Source of the DNA: Chitinophaga eiseniae
Lineage (GTDB): Bacteria; Bacteroidota; Bacteroidia; Chitinophagales; Chitinophagaceae
Reading direction: 5' to 3'
Assembly: GCF_012641265.1 (NCBI RefSeq)
Contig: NZ_JABAHZ010000007.1
Coordinates: 243,703 to 307,702 of the forward strand
Length of the DNA stretch: 64,000 nt
Shown piece by piece: positions 1-8,788 of this stretch (positions are counted from its first letter, which is position 1; the number at the start of each line of letters is the position of its first letter). The notes under the pieces were generated by a model. The model had not been told where the DNA came from, did no database searches, and saw nothing but the letters and a program-made list of their open reading frames with translations. Both the position numbers and the translations under genes were made by a program.

Positions 1-465
1 GGTGCAGAACATGCAACGATAGAACTGGTAGAATACGGCGATTTTCAATGCCCGTATTGCCGCGAAGCTTTTTTTATAGTGAAGGAAATCCAGCAACAGC
101 TGGGAGATAAGCTGCGTTTCATTTTCCGCCACTTTCCGTTATCGGAGGCCCATGAGTATGCGATGGATGCAGCCCTGGCTGCAGAAGCGGCTGCTTTACA
201 GCAGCAGTTCTGGCCCATGCATGATGCGCTGTACAATCGCCAGGTTGACCTGGATGAGGCTTTACTGGTAATACTGGCCACAGAACTGGGATTAGACCTC
301 CGGAAATTTTCGGATGATATGGACTCACCCCGGCTACTCAGTAAAGTAGAGGCCGACTTTGAAAGTGGCGTGCGCAGCGGCGTAAATGGTACACCCACTT
401 TTTATGTGAATGGCAAAAGATATGACGGCGATTACCAGGACCTGGCCTCATTTCTGGCCTGCTGA
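1..465 (+). CDS. DsbA-family thiol-disulfide oxidoreductase, 5' end outside window
   Basis: The frame is open from base 1 and ends at TGA 463-465, so the N-terminus lies outside the window. The visible part reads IELVEYGDFQCPYCR, a thioredoxin-fold strand followed by a CPYC redox motif at bases 49-60. A helical insertion follows, and then a GTPTFYVNG segment with the cis-proline loop. This order is typical of DsbA-like Thioredoxin_4 proteins that oxidise or isomerise disulfides outside the cytoplasm. The last 18 bases overlap the 3' end of the convergent FGE gene. The family call is firm; whether it is secreted cannot be seen because the signal region is missing. Confidence 0.85.
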   Translation, partial: GAEHATIELVEYGDFQCPYCREAFFIVKEIQQQLGDKLRFIFRHFPLSEAHEYAMDAALAAEAAALQQQFWPMHDALYNRQVDLDEALLVILATELGLDLRKFSDDMDSPRLLSKVEADFESGVRSGVNGTPTFYVNGKRYDGDYQDLASFLAC

Positions 466-1494
466 CCGTACACAACGGAATCCCAGGTTGGATAGCCCCG
501 ACTCCGGCGTACTTTTCATACGTGCAGATACCCGGTATCCCCGGCAGTATTCATCGCTGCACATGAAAGAACCTCCCCGTATTACCCGCTTGGCCTGCCC
601 CGGGTCGTCCGGATCAAAGGCGGTAGCAGGGCCCGTAGGATTTCGTACGCCCTTTTCGCCCTGTATGTAATAGTTGGCATCATACCAATCGTCACACCAT
701 TCCCATACATTGCCCGACATATCGTACAGCTTATAGCCATTGGGCTGGTACGATTTCACTGGCGCCAGGCCGGTATAGCCATCGGTTTGCGTATTGTGAT
801 AAGGGAAATTACCATTCCAGGTATTGGCTTTGGGGCGGCCGCTGGTCAGTGCTTCATTGCCCCAGGGATATAACTGCCCGGATAGTCCACCGCGGGCGGC
901 ATATTCCCATTCTGCCTCTGTAGGAAGCCTTTTACCGGCCCATTTGGCAAAGGCCTGGGCATCCAGCCACGAAACCTGCGTAACGGGCTCTTTGCCCCTG
1001 TTATTGATGTTACTGGACGGCCCCTCGGGATGCTTCCAGCTGGTACCGGGAACAAATGACCACCATTGCGAAATATCATTGAAAGGCACTTTATGATCGG
1101 GGGGCGTAAATACCAGGGCGCCAGGCGCCATCATAGAAGCCAAGGTACTGCTGTCGGGTTCGGGACTGCCAGGAGGTAAGCTGGCCAGCAGCTCTGCTTT
1201 GCTGACAGGTTGTTCGGCGGTGGTAACATAGCCGGTGGCCTCCACGAAGCGGGCAAATTCTTCATTGGTTACCTCGTGCTCATCCATCCAGAAAGAGGCA
1301 ACATCCACCTTGTGTTTGGGATATTCATCCGCCGTACCGGTGCTGTCGTCTGCTCCCATAAAAAAAGAACCGGCAGGAATCAATACCATCTTATTCAGTG
1401 TATCCTTTTCCGTAGTATCGTTTTTCTTTTTACCACTATTCCCGGCGCAGGCACTTAGCAGGATTAGCCCCAGCAGTATGTTTATTTTTTGCAT
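448..1494 (-). CDS. Formylglycine-generating enzyme (SUMF1) family lipoprotein
   Basis: This 348-residue protein begins with a lipoprotein signal ending LILLSAC, so it is probably anchored in a membrane facing the periplasm. The rest is an FGE-sulfatase domain: IPAGSFFMGADDS near residue 40, an EVTNEEFARF segment, LPTEAEWEYAARGG, and the C-terminal RGGSFMC..EYC...SNLGFRC block. In true FGEs two cysteines in this block (C-x4-C) bind copper and oxidise the sulfatase cysteine to formylglycine; here they are Cys312 and Cys317. Many Bacteroidota homologues such as GldJ/GldK-type proteins lack them, so retention argues for an active enzyme. No sulfatase gene is adjacent. It converges with the DsbA-like gene. 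Confidence 0.85.
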   Translation of the reverse strand: MQKINILLGLILLSACAGNSGKKKNDTTEKDTLNKMVLIPAGSFFMGADDSTGTADEYPKHKVDVASFWMDEHEVTNEEFARFVEATGYVTTAEQPVSKAELLASLPPGSPEPDSSTLASMMAPGALVFTPPDHKVPFNDISQWWSFVPGTSWKHPEGPSSNINNRGKEPVTQVSWLDAQAFAKWAGKRLPTEAEWEYAARGGLSGQLYPWGNEALTSGRPKANTWNGNFPYHNTQTDGYTGLAPVKSYQPNGYKLYDMSGNVWEWCDDWYDANYYIQGEKGVRNPTGPATAFDPDDPGQAKRVIRGGSFMCSDEYCRGYRVSARMKSTPESGLSNLGFRCVRSAGQK

Positions 1495-1675
1495 GTTATT
1501 GACAGCTCTGTTTAGTCGGCACTCAAAAATAATATTAAAACAATAGCTTTATGGCTTTTCCTCAAAAACAGGCGCCATATAGGTGTTAACAATTATATAA
1601 TCGATTTTCCACCAAAACTGTTGTAAACTGCACCCGGTTTCGGGACGCCCGCAAGCCTCGGTTTACGTATCGAGT

Positions 1676-3043
1676 ATGCAAACAACTGCTATACCCTTTA
1701 CACGCAAGGATTTCGGCGACGACTTCCTTTGGGGGGTTACTATTTCCGCTTTTCAGAACGAAGGTGCCTTCAATACCGATGGCAAAGGTCTCTCTATTTG
1801 GGACACCTTCAGCAGCCGCAAAGGTAAAATCAAAGATAAGAGCCACGCACAGGTAGCCACCGACTTCTACAACCGCTATACACAAGATATACTACTGGCC
1901 AAGCTGCTGGGCTTTTCCGTATTCCGCTTCTCCCTGGCCTGGTCGCGCATTATGCCTAAGGGAACAGGCGCCGTTAACCAGGCGGGAATCGACTATTATC
2001 ACCGGGTGATAGATGCCTGCCTCGAATTGGGACTGGAACCCTATATCACCCTATATCACTGGGATCTGCCCCAGGCTTTGGAACATAAAGGTGGCTGGAG
2101 CCATCGGGGAGTAGTATTTGCCTTTGAGGAATTTGTGAGGATATGTGCTCGTGAATACGGGAATAAGGTCAAGAACTGGATTGTACTCAATGAACCTTTT
2201 GGGTTTACAGCACTGGGTTATATGTTGGGCGTACACGCCCCGGGAAAATTTGGCCTTTCCTGGTTTCTGCCGGCGGTACACCATGCGGCCCTGGCTCAGG
2301 CCGAGGCGGGACGCGTGATCCGCCAGGAGGTAGCCGGCGCCAATATTGGCACAGCGTTGTCCTGCTCAAAAATTATCCCCTATACCAATAATGAAGAAGA
2401 TGTACGGGCTGCCCGCCGGGCAGACGCACTCTTTAATCGCCTGTTCCTGGAACCAGCCCTGGGCATGGGGTACCCGGAAAAAGACTTCCCCCTGCTGCAC
2501 CGTATTGAACGCCGGTATGCATTGTGGCGCGATTGGGACCGCCTCCCATTTGATTTTGATTTTATAGGGGTACAGAATTATTTCCCGCTGGTAGTAAAGT
2601 ACAACTACTTTATGCCCGTGGTAAAAATTGCAGAAGTAAAGGCCAGGTACCGCAATGTACCGCTTACCGGTCTGGGCTGGGAAATCAGTGGCAACGGACT
2701 GTATGAAATACTCAAACAGTTTGGCGCCTACGAGGGAATTAAGAAAATCATTGTAACAGAAGGAGGAGCTGCTTTCCCCGACCAGCTTACCACCGATGGC
2801 CGTATTGCAGATACCGCCCGTATTGAGTATTTCCAGGAATACCTGTCGGGTGTGTTAAAGGCCCGTAGAGAAGGAGTGCCGGTAGATGGCTATTTTGCCT
2901 GGACGCTTACCGACAATTTCGAATGGGCGGAAGGATACCGGGCCAGGTTCGGCCTCGTGCATGTTAATTTCGATACCCAGCAAAGAATTATCAAAGACTC
3001 CGGATACTGGTTCAGGAAGCTTTTGAACGAAGAAGTAGAATAA
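1676..3043 (+). CDS. Glycoside hydrolase family 1 beta-glucosidase
   Basis: This 455-residue protein has the full GH1 length and order: the N-terminal FLWGVTISAFQNEG, the YHWDLPQAL strand, the acid/base motif VLNEP with Glu173, and the nucleophile motif VTEGG with Glu362 (commonly TENG in the family). The C-terminal YFAWTLTDNFEWAEGY block that binds the sugar is intact. GH1 enzymes hydrolyse beta-glucosides and beta-galactosides with retention. No signal peptide is seen, so it is probably cytoplasmic. It stands alone between a divergent FGE gene and a long hairpin that probably ends transcription. The ATG at 1676 has no obvious ribosome-binding site, as is usual in Bacteroidota. The exact sugar is not readable. 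Confidence 0.92.
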   Translation: MQTTAIPFTRKDFGDDFLWGVTISAFQNEGAFNTDGKGLSIWDTFSSRKGKIKDKSHAQVATDFYNRYTQDILLAKLLGFSVFRFSLAWSRIMPKGTGAVNQAGIDYYHRVIDACLELGLEPYITLYHWDLPQALEHKGGWSHRGVVFAFEEFVRICAREYGNKVKNWIVLNEPFGFTALGYMLGVHAPGKFGLSWFLPAVHHAALAQAEAGRVIRQEVAGANIGTALSCSKIIPYTNNEEDVRAARRADALFNRLFLEPALGMGYPEKDFPLLHRIERRYALWRDWDRLPFDFDFIGVQNYFPLVVKYNYFMPVVKIAEVKARYRNVPLTGLGWEISGNGLYEILKQFGAYEGIKKIIVTEGGAAFPDQLTTDGRIADTARIEYFQEYLSGVLKARREGVPVDGYFAWTLTDNFEWAEGYRARFGLVHVNFDTQQRIIKDSGYWFRKLLNEEVE

Positions 3044-3046
3044 CGT

Positions 3047-3127
3047 CACGCAAAGGCGCTAAGCAAAAAAGCAGCAAAGGGATTTTATAACTTCCTTTGC
3101 TGCTTTTTTGCTTAGCGCCTTTGCGTG
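3047..3127. terminator. Long perfect inverted repeat, probable two-way terminator
   Basis: Two 34-base arms (3047-3080 and 3094-3127) are perfect reverse complements around a 13-base loop. The outer part reads cacgcaaaggcgctaag and the inner part gcagcaaagg. It fills the gap between the convergent GH1 and outer-membrane-barrel genes, with an internal A/T run in each arm, so it could stop transcripts from both sides. The outer word cacgcaaag and the inner word gcagcaaag recur in the hairpin at 10851-10931. Confidence 0.8.
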
Positions 3128-3134
3128 AATCTTC

Positions 3135-4364
3135 TTATTGTGCTAATCGCTTCAGGAACCAGAGGTCTCTCAGGCTGAAGTGAAATATCGCATTTATATA
3201 AGTTTCTTTTATCAGCGCTGTGCCGGAAGTGCCGCGCTGTCCGGCTTCGAGCCCTACGTAATATCTTAACTGCCCGTTTTTGCTGGGCAGTGATACGCCC
3301 AGGGTACCGGAAATATCTTTGATCTGGGTATTGCTCACTACCAGTGGTGTTTGGTTAAAGGCAAAACCAGCCTGCAATACAGCCCCTTCAATCATTTGAT
3401 TGTAATACTGGCGTTTCAGCGTGTATTCGATACCGGTAGAGTAGCGTTGCCCATCTACATAGGCGAAGGTCGGGCCTTTCTCATTCAGGCTGTTCCACAG
3501 GGAATGCCGGTAGTCGGCCACCCAGGTAAAAGTACCATTGGTGAGGGTAATACCGCCGCCGTATTCAGCAGGCAGTGTGAAATAGGAAGGATCCTGGTCT
3601 TTTGAAAAGAGGGAAGTACCGTTGATATCAACGATATTCAGTTTTTCCTGCAATTTCATTTTGGTCTGGAAGCGATAGGTCGCGCCCAGCCCCAGCTGCC
3701 AGTCTTTAGTAATTTTACCTATATATTGTGCGCCAGCAGTAAAGTTGGGCTTGAAGCCATATTTGTTATGCTGTGTTTGTAAGGAGTCGGAACCAATATT
3801 CTGTGATACGTTGATGGGCCCAAATAAGAAGGCAGTAGATACCCCCACGGAAAAGTGCTTGTTGATGGCAAAACCGTTGGAAATATATGCCCTGTTAAAC
3901 CCGCCCGTACCGGTGGTGGTAGTGGTAACGGGTGCGCCGGTACCGGTTACAAACTGTTGGTTAAGGATTTTGTAATCGATACTGCTGAAAGGTGCGATAC
4001 CTGCAGATATGCCCCAGAAGCTGGTTGCTTTGAAGCCCAGCGCCAATCGTTTAAAGTTGATGTCGCCCGCGCTGTTGGAAATGCCGGCGCCGTTATAGTT
4101 GATCTGTTGCGCTTTGATCGATACATCAAACATGAAGTTCTGGGTAGGGATCGCGCTGTACGACGCAGGGTTGAGCTCATTGAGGTAGCCGGAGTGGCGA
4201 CGGGCAATACCGCTGCTTCCCAGGCCGTAGTTCCGGCTGTAATCCCTTGCTTCCATATCTCCTATACCATAGGCAGAATAGATGGAATTAAGGCCATGTT
4301 GCGCTTTGGCAGCGGCGCCGCACAACAGGAGTAAAGTTAAACCGCTATATATTTTTATGCGCAT
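3135..4364 (-). CDS. Predicted outer-membrane beta-barrel protein
   Basis: This 409-residue protein starts with a signal peptide ending in AKAQ. The remainder has alternating polar and aromatic residues, frequent Gly/Asn turns and a terminal aromatic-rich strand, as in OmpP1/FadL- or PorV-like barrels of Bacteroidota. The N-terminal region SYGIGD-like and LNELNPASYSAIPTQ resembles that group. Its start lies 9 bases after the stop of the DUF4270 lipoprotein gene, so the two form an operon and probably act together at the outer membrane. No substrate can be inferred. Confidence 0.7.
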   Translation of the reverse strand: MRIKIYSGLTLLLLCGAAAKAQHGLNSIYSAYGIGDMEARDYSRNYGLGSSGIARRHSGYLNELNPASYSAIPTQNFMFDVSIKAQQINYNGAGISNSAGDINFKRLALGFKATSFWGISAGIAPFSSIDYKILNQQFVTGTGAPVTTTTTGTGGFNRAYISNGFAINKHFSVGVSTAFLFGPINVSQNIGSDSLQTQHNKYGFKPNFTAGAQYIGKITKDWQLGLGATYRFQTKMKLQEKLNIVDINGTSLFSKDQDPSYFTLPAEYGGGITLTNGTFTWVADYRHSLWNSLNEKGPTFAYVDGQRYSTGIEYTLKRQYYNQMIEGAVLQAGFAFNQTPLVVSNTQIKDISGTLGVSLPSKNGQLRYYVGLEAGQRGTSGTALIKETYINAIFHFSLRDLWFLKRLAQ

Positions 4365-4373
4365 GTGTATCCT

Positions 4374-5708
4374 TTATTTGTACAACAGATAGTATAACTG
4401 TACTTTAAGCGGGTTCTGAGTATTCTTTTGGTCGCCTATTACCAGCCTATCCAGTGTTGTTCTTCCGTCTGTAGCACTTGGTGTGAGTAACAATCCCCGT
4501 GAATTAACATCGGTAACTGTTTGTTCCTTGATCACATAATTGGTGATATCGAAGGTATAGTTGGTGTTTACGTTAAATTGTTTGTCGATGGTCAGTTGTC
4601 CATAAGTCAGTGTATCGGTAACATTGTTCAGCTTATCTACTTCACAGAGGGCCATGCGTGGTGGCAGCCGGTCATTGACATAGGTGCCGTTTACCGGTTT
4701 CAGGGACAGGTACACCTTCATTATTTTAAAGAACTGCCCCAGGTAAGCCAGGTTTTTAATATAAGGAATATCGATCCGGGTGGCTACGCCGGTAATAGGT
4801 TGTGTGAAGCCCTGGTTGCTGACACTGGCAGAAGGCAGGTTTTTTCCCGGGCCTGTAAGCGGCGCCAGTGGCGTGCCGGTACGGGTGGTTACTACCTGGT
4901 TGAATTGCAGGTTAGATGCCTGCATCTTGAAATCGACATATTTTACAGTAGTGATCAATTCATTAACGTGATAGTATAAACGCATCACCAGGGCGGTATC
5001 ATTAGCAGTAAAGCCCGATACCAGGGTGCTGCCGGCGCCTCCTCTTACATTCAGCCCACGGAAAAACTCCAGCCACATATTGTTGGTGGTAATATCGGGA
5101 CTTTTATCTACTAGCATCTGGAATAGCTGGGCGCCCAGTTGATCAGACATATGGGCGGTGATGATCTTGTCGGTGTGAGGACGGATAACGCCTGTGAAAC
5201 TTCCTATAGGCGTACTTTCTGTAGAAAAACTACTGCTGTTGTACAGGTAGTAGAAGTTCTTGGTAGTCTGGATGGTAGAAGTCACCCGGTATACCTGTAG
5301 CTGCTGTACCTGGGTAGAGTCGCCCGAGAGGTAGCCATTGGGACGCATCATGAGCACCATGGAGTCATATTTGGAGCCATTGGCAGGAATGTCAATGGTG
5401 GTCGGTTGCGCAATCTGGAAGTAAGATTGAACGGTGGAGGTGCCAAACAGTGGGTCTGCTCTTTTGCCGGCCAGTAGTACTTCGGCACCGGAGGTGGGCA
5501 TAGAGTCCTGCTGTATGGTTTGCATCTTCACCGATAAGGTATCGGTAAGGATATAATCGGTATTCTGATTATTGTCTACAATGTTGTTATAGGTAAACCC
5601 CGTCTTCTGGCAGGATGAGATCAGCGCCACCAGCAATAATGCCGGGAGGTACCTGCGTATCCGACCATTTACGCACCTGAAAATTAAATGATACATGGTA
5701 TTGTTCAT
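4374..5708 (-). CDS. DUF4270-family lipoprotein
   Basis: This is a protein of about 444 residues with a lipoprotein signal (LLLVALISSCQ). After it comes a long beta-rich extracellular or periplasmic body that matches my recognition of the DUF4270 family: an early DTLSVKMQTI strand, a GKRADPLFG motif, and a C-terminal LDRLVIGDQ...LKVQLYYLL block. The family is restricted largely to Bacteroidota and has no established function. The ATG at 5708 is preferred over an in-frame TTG at 5717; ATG 5696 is also possible. It is first in a two-gene operon with the barrel protein, and is divergent from the Kelch gene. Confidence 0.75.
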   Translation of the reverse strand: MNNTMYHLIFRCVNGRIRRYLPALLLVALISSCQKTGFTYNNIVDNNQNTDYILTDTLSVKMQTIQQDSMPTSGAEVLLAGKRADPLFGTSTVQSYFQIAQPTTIDIPANGSKYDSMVLMMRPNGYLSGDSTQVQQLQVYRVTSTIQTTKNFYYLYNSSSFSTESTPIGSFTGVIRPHTDKIITAHMSDQLGAQLFQMLVDKSPDITTNNMWLEFFRGLNVRGGAGSTLVSGFTANDTALVMRLYYHVNELITTVKYVDFKMQASNLQFNQVVTTRTGTPLAPLTGPGKNLPSASVSNQGFTQPITGVATRIDIPYIKNLAYLGQFFKIMKVYLSLKPVNGTYVNDRLPPRMALCEVDKLNNVTDTLTYGQLTIDKQFNVNTNYTFDITNYVIKEQTVTDVNSRGLLLTPSATDGRTTLDRLVIGDQKNTQNPLKVQLYYLLYK

Positions 5709-5902
5709 GGTGCGCAATTTTAGACAGGATCGATATTTTCAATTGCTTTAATATGCCAACAGCCAAAATTTATCGATGAATAACGAAATCTGTTCTTTAT
5801 GCTGACAATAGCGCGGGAACGGGCTTTTCGGGGGAAAGAATCCTACTGGTAGACGAAATAACGGTATCCGTCATCTAAAATAGCGGGAATAGCTATTTCC
5901 TG

Positions 5903-5932
5903 TTTGCCGGAATGCTCCGGCAGATAATTTTG
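5903..5932 (+). promoter_or_regulatory. Bacteroidota-type promoter for the Kelch gene, with palindrome in spacer
   Basis: TTTG at 5903-5906 is followed after 18 bases by TAATTTTG at 5925-5932, an exact TAnnTTTG -7 element. This fits the known Bacteroidota sigma-A promoter layout, with a slightly short spacer. A palindrome (gccgga, four bases, tccggc; 5906-5921) occupies the spacer and could bind a regulator. The Kelch start codon follows at 5950, giving a very short leader. Confidence 0.6.
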
Positions 5933-5949
5933 GCTACAGTAAAAAGAAC

Positions 5950-6945
5950 ATGCTAATGCGATATTTAAAAGGTTATAGTTTATTATTGATGGCTTCCCTG
6001 GCGGCCTGTTCGAAGAGTTCAAATACTACTACGCTGGTTGGGAACTGGATTAAACGTTCTGAATTTGAAGGTGTTGCCAGAAGCTCAGCCGCTTCATTCG
6101 TGGTGAATGACAAAGCCTATGTAGGAACCGGATATGATGGACTTAACAGATTACAGGATATCTGGATGTACGATGTGGACCTGAACCAGTGGACACAGAA
6201 AGCGCCTTTTACCGGTACCGCACGCAGTAACGCTGTTGGTATGGCTATGGCCGGAAAAGGATATATCGGTACCGGTTACGATGGACTGAATAAACTGAAT
6301 GATTTTTATCAATACGACCCTGTCGCTAATACCTGGACACGCAAAGCTGACTTTGGCGGTAGTGCCCGTTATGGCGCCGTAGCTTTTGCCCTGAATGACA
6401 AAGGTTATATCGCTACCGGTTACGATGGCAACTGGTTAAAGGATAACTGGCAATACGATCCTGCTACCAATAGCTGGACACAATCCCAGAGCCTTAACAG
6501 CGGTAAAAGACAAGACGCTTCAGCCTTTGTGATCAACAACAAAGCGTATGTAGTGATGGGAACAGCTAACTCTACACCTGTTACAGATTTTTATTCCTTT
6601 GATGGTACCAACTGGACTACCCTCAATTCGATTGCGAATGTAAGCGACGACAGCTTTGATGATGCCTACAACTTTGCCGGTAGTGGCGCGGCTTCTTTTG
6701 TCATCAATGGTAAAGGGTATATCACTACCGGTACTAAAGGTAGTTATACCACCGCTACCTGGGAATATGATCCGGCCACTGATCGCTGGGTACAGAAAAC
6801 AGATTTCGAAGGCGCTGCACGTACTTATTCTACCGGTTTTACCGTGAAAAACCGCGGCTTCGTAGTATTAGGACAAAGCTCCAGTTTACAGCTGGACGAT
6901 ATGCGTGAATTTGATCCAAACGCTGCATACAATAAAAATGACTAA
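5950..6945 (+). CDS. Kelch-repeat beta-propeller lipoprotein
   Basis: This 331-residue protein has a lipoprotein signal (LLMASLAACSK) followed by about six Kelch-type blades. The repeated unit contains AR(S)..A...N.KGY.GTGYDG, then an aromatic-rich Y/FDP..N.W strand; copies are visible near residues 40-85, 95-130, 140-175, 185-215, 245-275 and 290-320. Such propellers usually bind proteins or glycans at the cell surface. No catalytic residues of galactose oxidase type were recognised. It is co-transcribed with the overlapping DUF4907 gene and divergent from DUF4270, a combination that suggests one surface-associated module. Confidence 0.88.
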   Translation: MLMRYLKGYSLLLMASLAACSKSSNTTTLVGNWIKRSEFEGVARSSAASFVVNDKAYVGTGYDGLNRLQDIWMYDVDLNQWTQKAPFTGTARSNAVGMAMAGKGYIGTGYDGLNKLNDFYQYDPVANTWTRKADFGGSARYGAVAFALNDKGYIATGYDGNWLKDNWQYDPATNSWTQSQSLNSGKRQDASAFVINNKAYVVMGTANSTPVTDFYSFDGTNWTTLNSIANVSDDSFDDAYNFAGSGAASFVINGKGYITTGTKGSYTTATWEYDPATDRWVQKTDFEGAARTYSTGFTVKNRGFVVLGQSSSLQLDDMREFDPNAAYNKND

Positions 6946-7285
6946 GCGTAACATTATCATCGTTTCCGTGGTAGCCGTTGTGGCGCTGGTATTCTTCGCC
7001 TGGAAGCTATCCCGCACAGCCGCACAGCAGAACGGTTCAGATATGCTCGCTGTAGTAGTAGAGCCCTTTGCAATACACGATGGTTGGGGATACAAAGTAA
7101 ATGTAGGTGGCCGCACTTATATCTACCAGGACATTATCCCCGGCGTTCCGGGAAACCGGGTATTCCGGTCAAAGGAAAATGCGCTGCGGGTAGGGAATGT
7201 GGTGGCTGAAAAGCTGACCCACCATAAGATTCCTTCTATGTCGCAACAGGAGCTGGTGCGGATGGGGATACCGGAAGCGGAATAA
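6938..7285 (+). CDS. DUF4907-family small membrane-anchored protein
   Basis: This 115-residue protein begins with one hydrophobic helix (IIIVSVVAVVALVFFAW) followed by a small soluble domain with WGYKVNVGGRTYIYQ, QDIIPGVPGN and a C-terminal A..VA..V..K segment, which I recognise as DUF4907. The ATG at 6938 overlaps the Kelch stop by 8 bases; an upstream in-frame ATG at 6905 would overlap by 41 bases and add non-conserved residues before the membrane helix. The domain faces outward from the membrane. Its function is unknown, but tight overlap with the Kelch gene points to a shared role. Confidence 0.78.
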   Translation: MTKRNIIIVSVVAVVALVFFAWKLSRTAAQQNGSDMLAVVVEPFAIHDGWGYKVNVGGRTYIYQDIIPGVPGNRVFRSKENALRVGNVVAEKLTHHKIPSMSQQELVRMGIPEAE

Positions 7286-7489
7286 TTATTTACGATATAA
7301 ATAAACCTTTGGAACAGGTTGTTTTCAATGCCACGCATTAAAAACAGTACTGATCCAAAGGTTTAATCTGTTTATGTATTTTAAGCCGATTTTAAGTTCT
7401 TTATTAAATTTAACAATACCTTATAGAGGATTAACAAACTTTAACACAAGTCTAACCCTATCTAATGTAAGTTTATCGCATCAAATTAC

Positions 7490-8788
7490 ATGATGCTAAG
7501 TTTCAAACGGATTCTCAAAAGTCGTCCCTTCCTCATTTCCTTGCACATCCTGGGATGGGCATGCTTTTTATTCTTCCCGTTTTTCATTTATCGTATACAG
7601 ATCATGCATACCGGTTTCTTTTTAAAAGAGCTGGTAGATAACTTGTTCCTGATAGGCATTTTTTACCTGAATATTTATGTGCTGATTCCACGGTATTTTA
7701 ACAGGAGCAAGATTGTTACGTACCTGTGCAGTATAGCCCTGTTAATTATTTTTATTACGGCCCAACAGGCGGCGCTCAATTTCTATTTTTTCAAACACTT
7801 AGGACCCCGGCCGGGGATGATGGTTCGTTTAGCTAAAAAAAGTAATGACCTGTCAGTAACATCTGATAGCTTTCCCCCGTTTCACCATCGTCGTATGTTT
7901 TTCAGCGCCAGAGCCGGGATGGGAGAAACAATTATTACGAGCAGTGCTCGATTAGATTCGGCTATGGTTCCAGCCGGAGGCACTGTCACCGCTTCAGGTT
8001 CGGCAGTATCAGTGGCTTCAACGGGATTTTTGCCCATTCCTCCTCCCCATATTTTTGAGGAAGGACCTACGTTATGGGAATACCTCTTTTTCCCGGAGGT
8101 GCTCAGAAGATCGGGCTTTTTTGCGTTGCTGATGTTGTTTATGAGTGGATTCATCAAGATTGCGCTCGAATGGTTTAAAAGTGAAAAACAACGCGAAGAG
8201 CTGAAAGTGGAAAAATTAAATGCGGAACTGAAATTTCTAAAGTCGCAGATTAATCCGCATTTCCTGTTTAACTGTTTAAACACCATTTATTCGCTGGCGC
8301 ATAAACAGTCTTCGCAAACGGAACACGCTATTTTAAAGCTATCCACCATCATGCGATACATGATCTATGAATCCAATGAGGCCAAAGTGTTGCTGTCGCA
8401 GGAGTTGAAGTACCTGCATGATTACATAGAAATACAACGATTGAGATTACCGAAAGATATTGACATCCGATACCAGTTGAATGGCGATGCAGATGGTTTG
8501 CAGATTGAGCCGATGTTACTGGTGCCTTTCGTGGAAAATGCGTTTAAACATGGTATCAGTTATACAGAAGAATCTTTCATCGATATAGATGTGACGACAA
8601 CAAATGATATGATCAGATTAATAGTTAAAAACAGTCATTTTAAAGAGCGTGTGGCAGAGAGGGGAGGCATAGGTCTGGATAATGTACTGAAACGCCTGGC
8701 ATTGCTCTATGAAAACAGGCATGAGATTAATATCAGCGAAACGGAGAACCAATTTATTGTAGATCTTAAAATTGTGTTGAACAAATGA
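7490..8788 (+). CDS. LytS-type sensor histidine kinase
   Basis: This is a 432-residue membrane kinase. Hydrophobic helices occur near residues 15-35, 45-65, 75-95 and 200-220, with a Ser/Thr/Pro-rich stretch between the third and fourth (about residues 115-190) where an extracytoplasmic loop would lie. The His_kinase domain begins SQINPHFLFNCLN with phospho-acceptor His257, followed by an ATPase region with VPFVENAFKHG (N box) and GIGLDNV (G box). It overlaps the LytTR regulator gene by four bases (ATGA), so kinase and regulator are translationally coupled. The signal is unknown; the neighbouring surface genes are candidates for targets. Confidence 0.9.
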   Translation: MMLSFKRILKSRPFLISLHILGWACFLFFPFFIYRIQIMHTGFFLKELVDNLFLIGIFYLNIYVLIPRYFNRSKIVTYLCSIALLIIFITAQQAALNFYFFKHLGPRPGMMVRLAKKSNDLSVTSDSFPPFHHRRMFFSARAGMGETIITSSARLDSAMVPAGGTVTASGSAVSVASTGFLPIPPPHIFEEGPTLWEYLFFPEVLRRSGFFALLMLFMSGFIKIALEWFKSEKQREELKVEKLNAELKFLKSQINPHFLFNCLNTIYSLAHKQSSQTEHAILKLSTIMRYMIYESNEAKVLLSQELKYLHDYIEIQRLRLPKDIDIRYQLNGDADGLQIEPMLLVPFVENAFKHGISYTEESFIDIDVTTTNDMIRLIVKNSHFKERVAERGGIGLDNVLKRLALLYENRHEINISETENQFIVDLKIVLNK

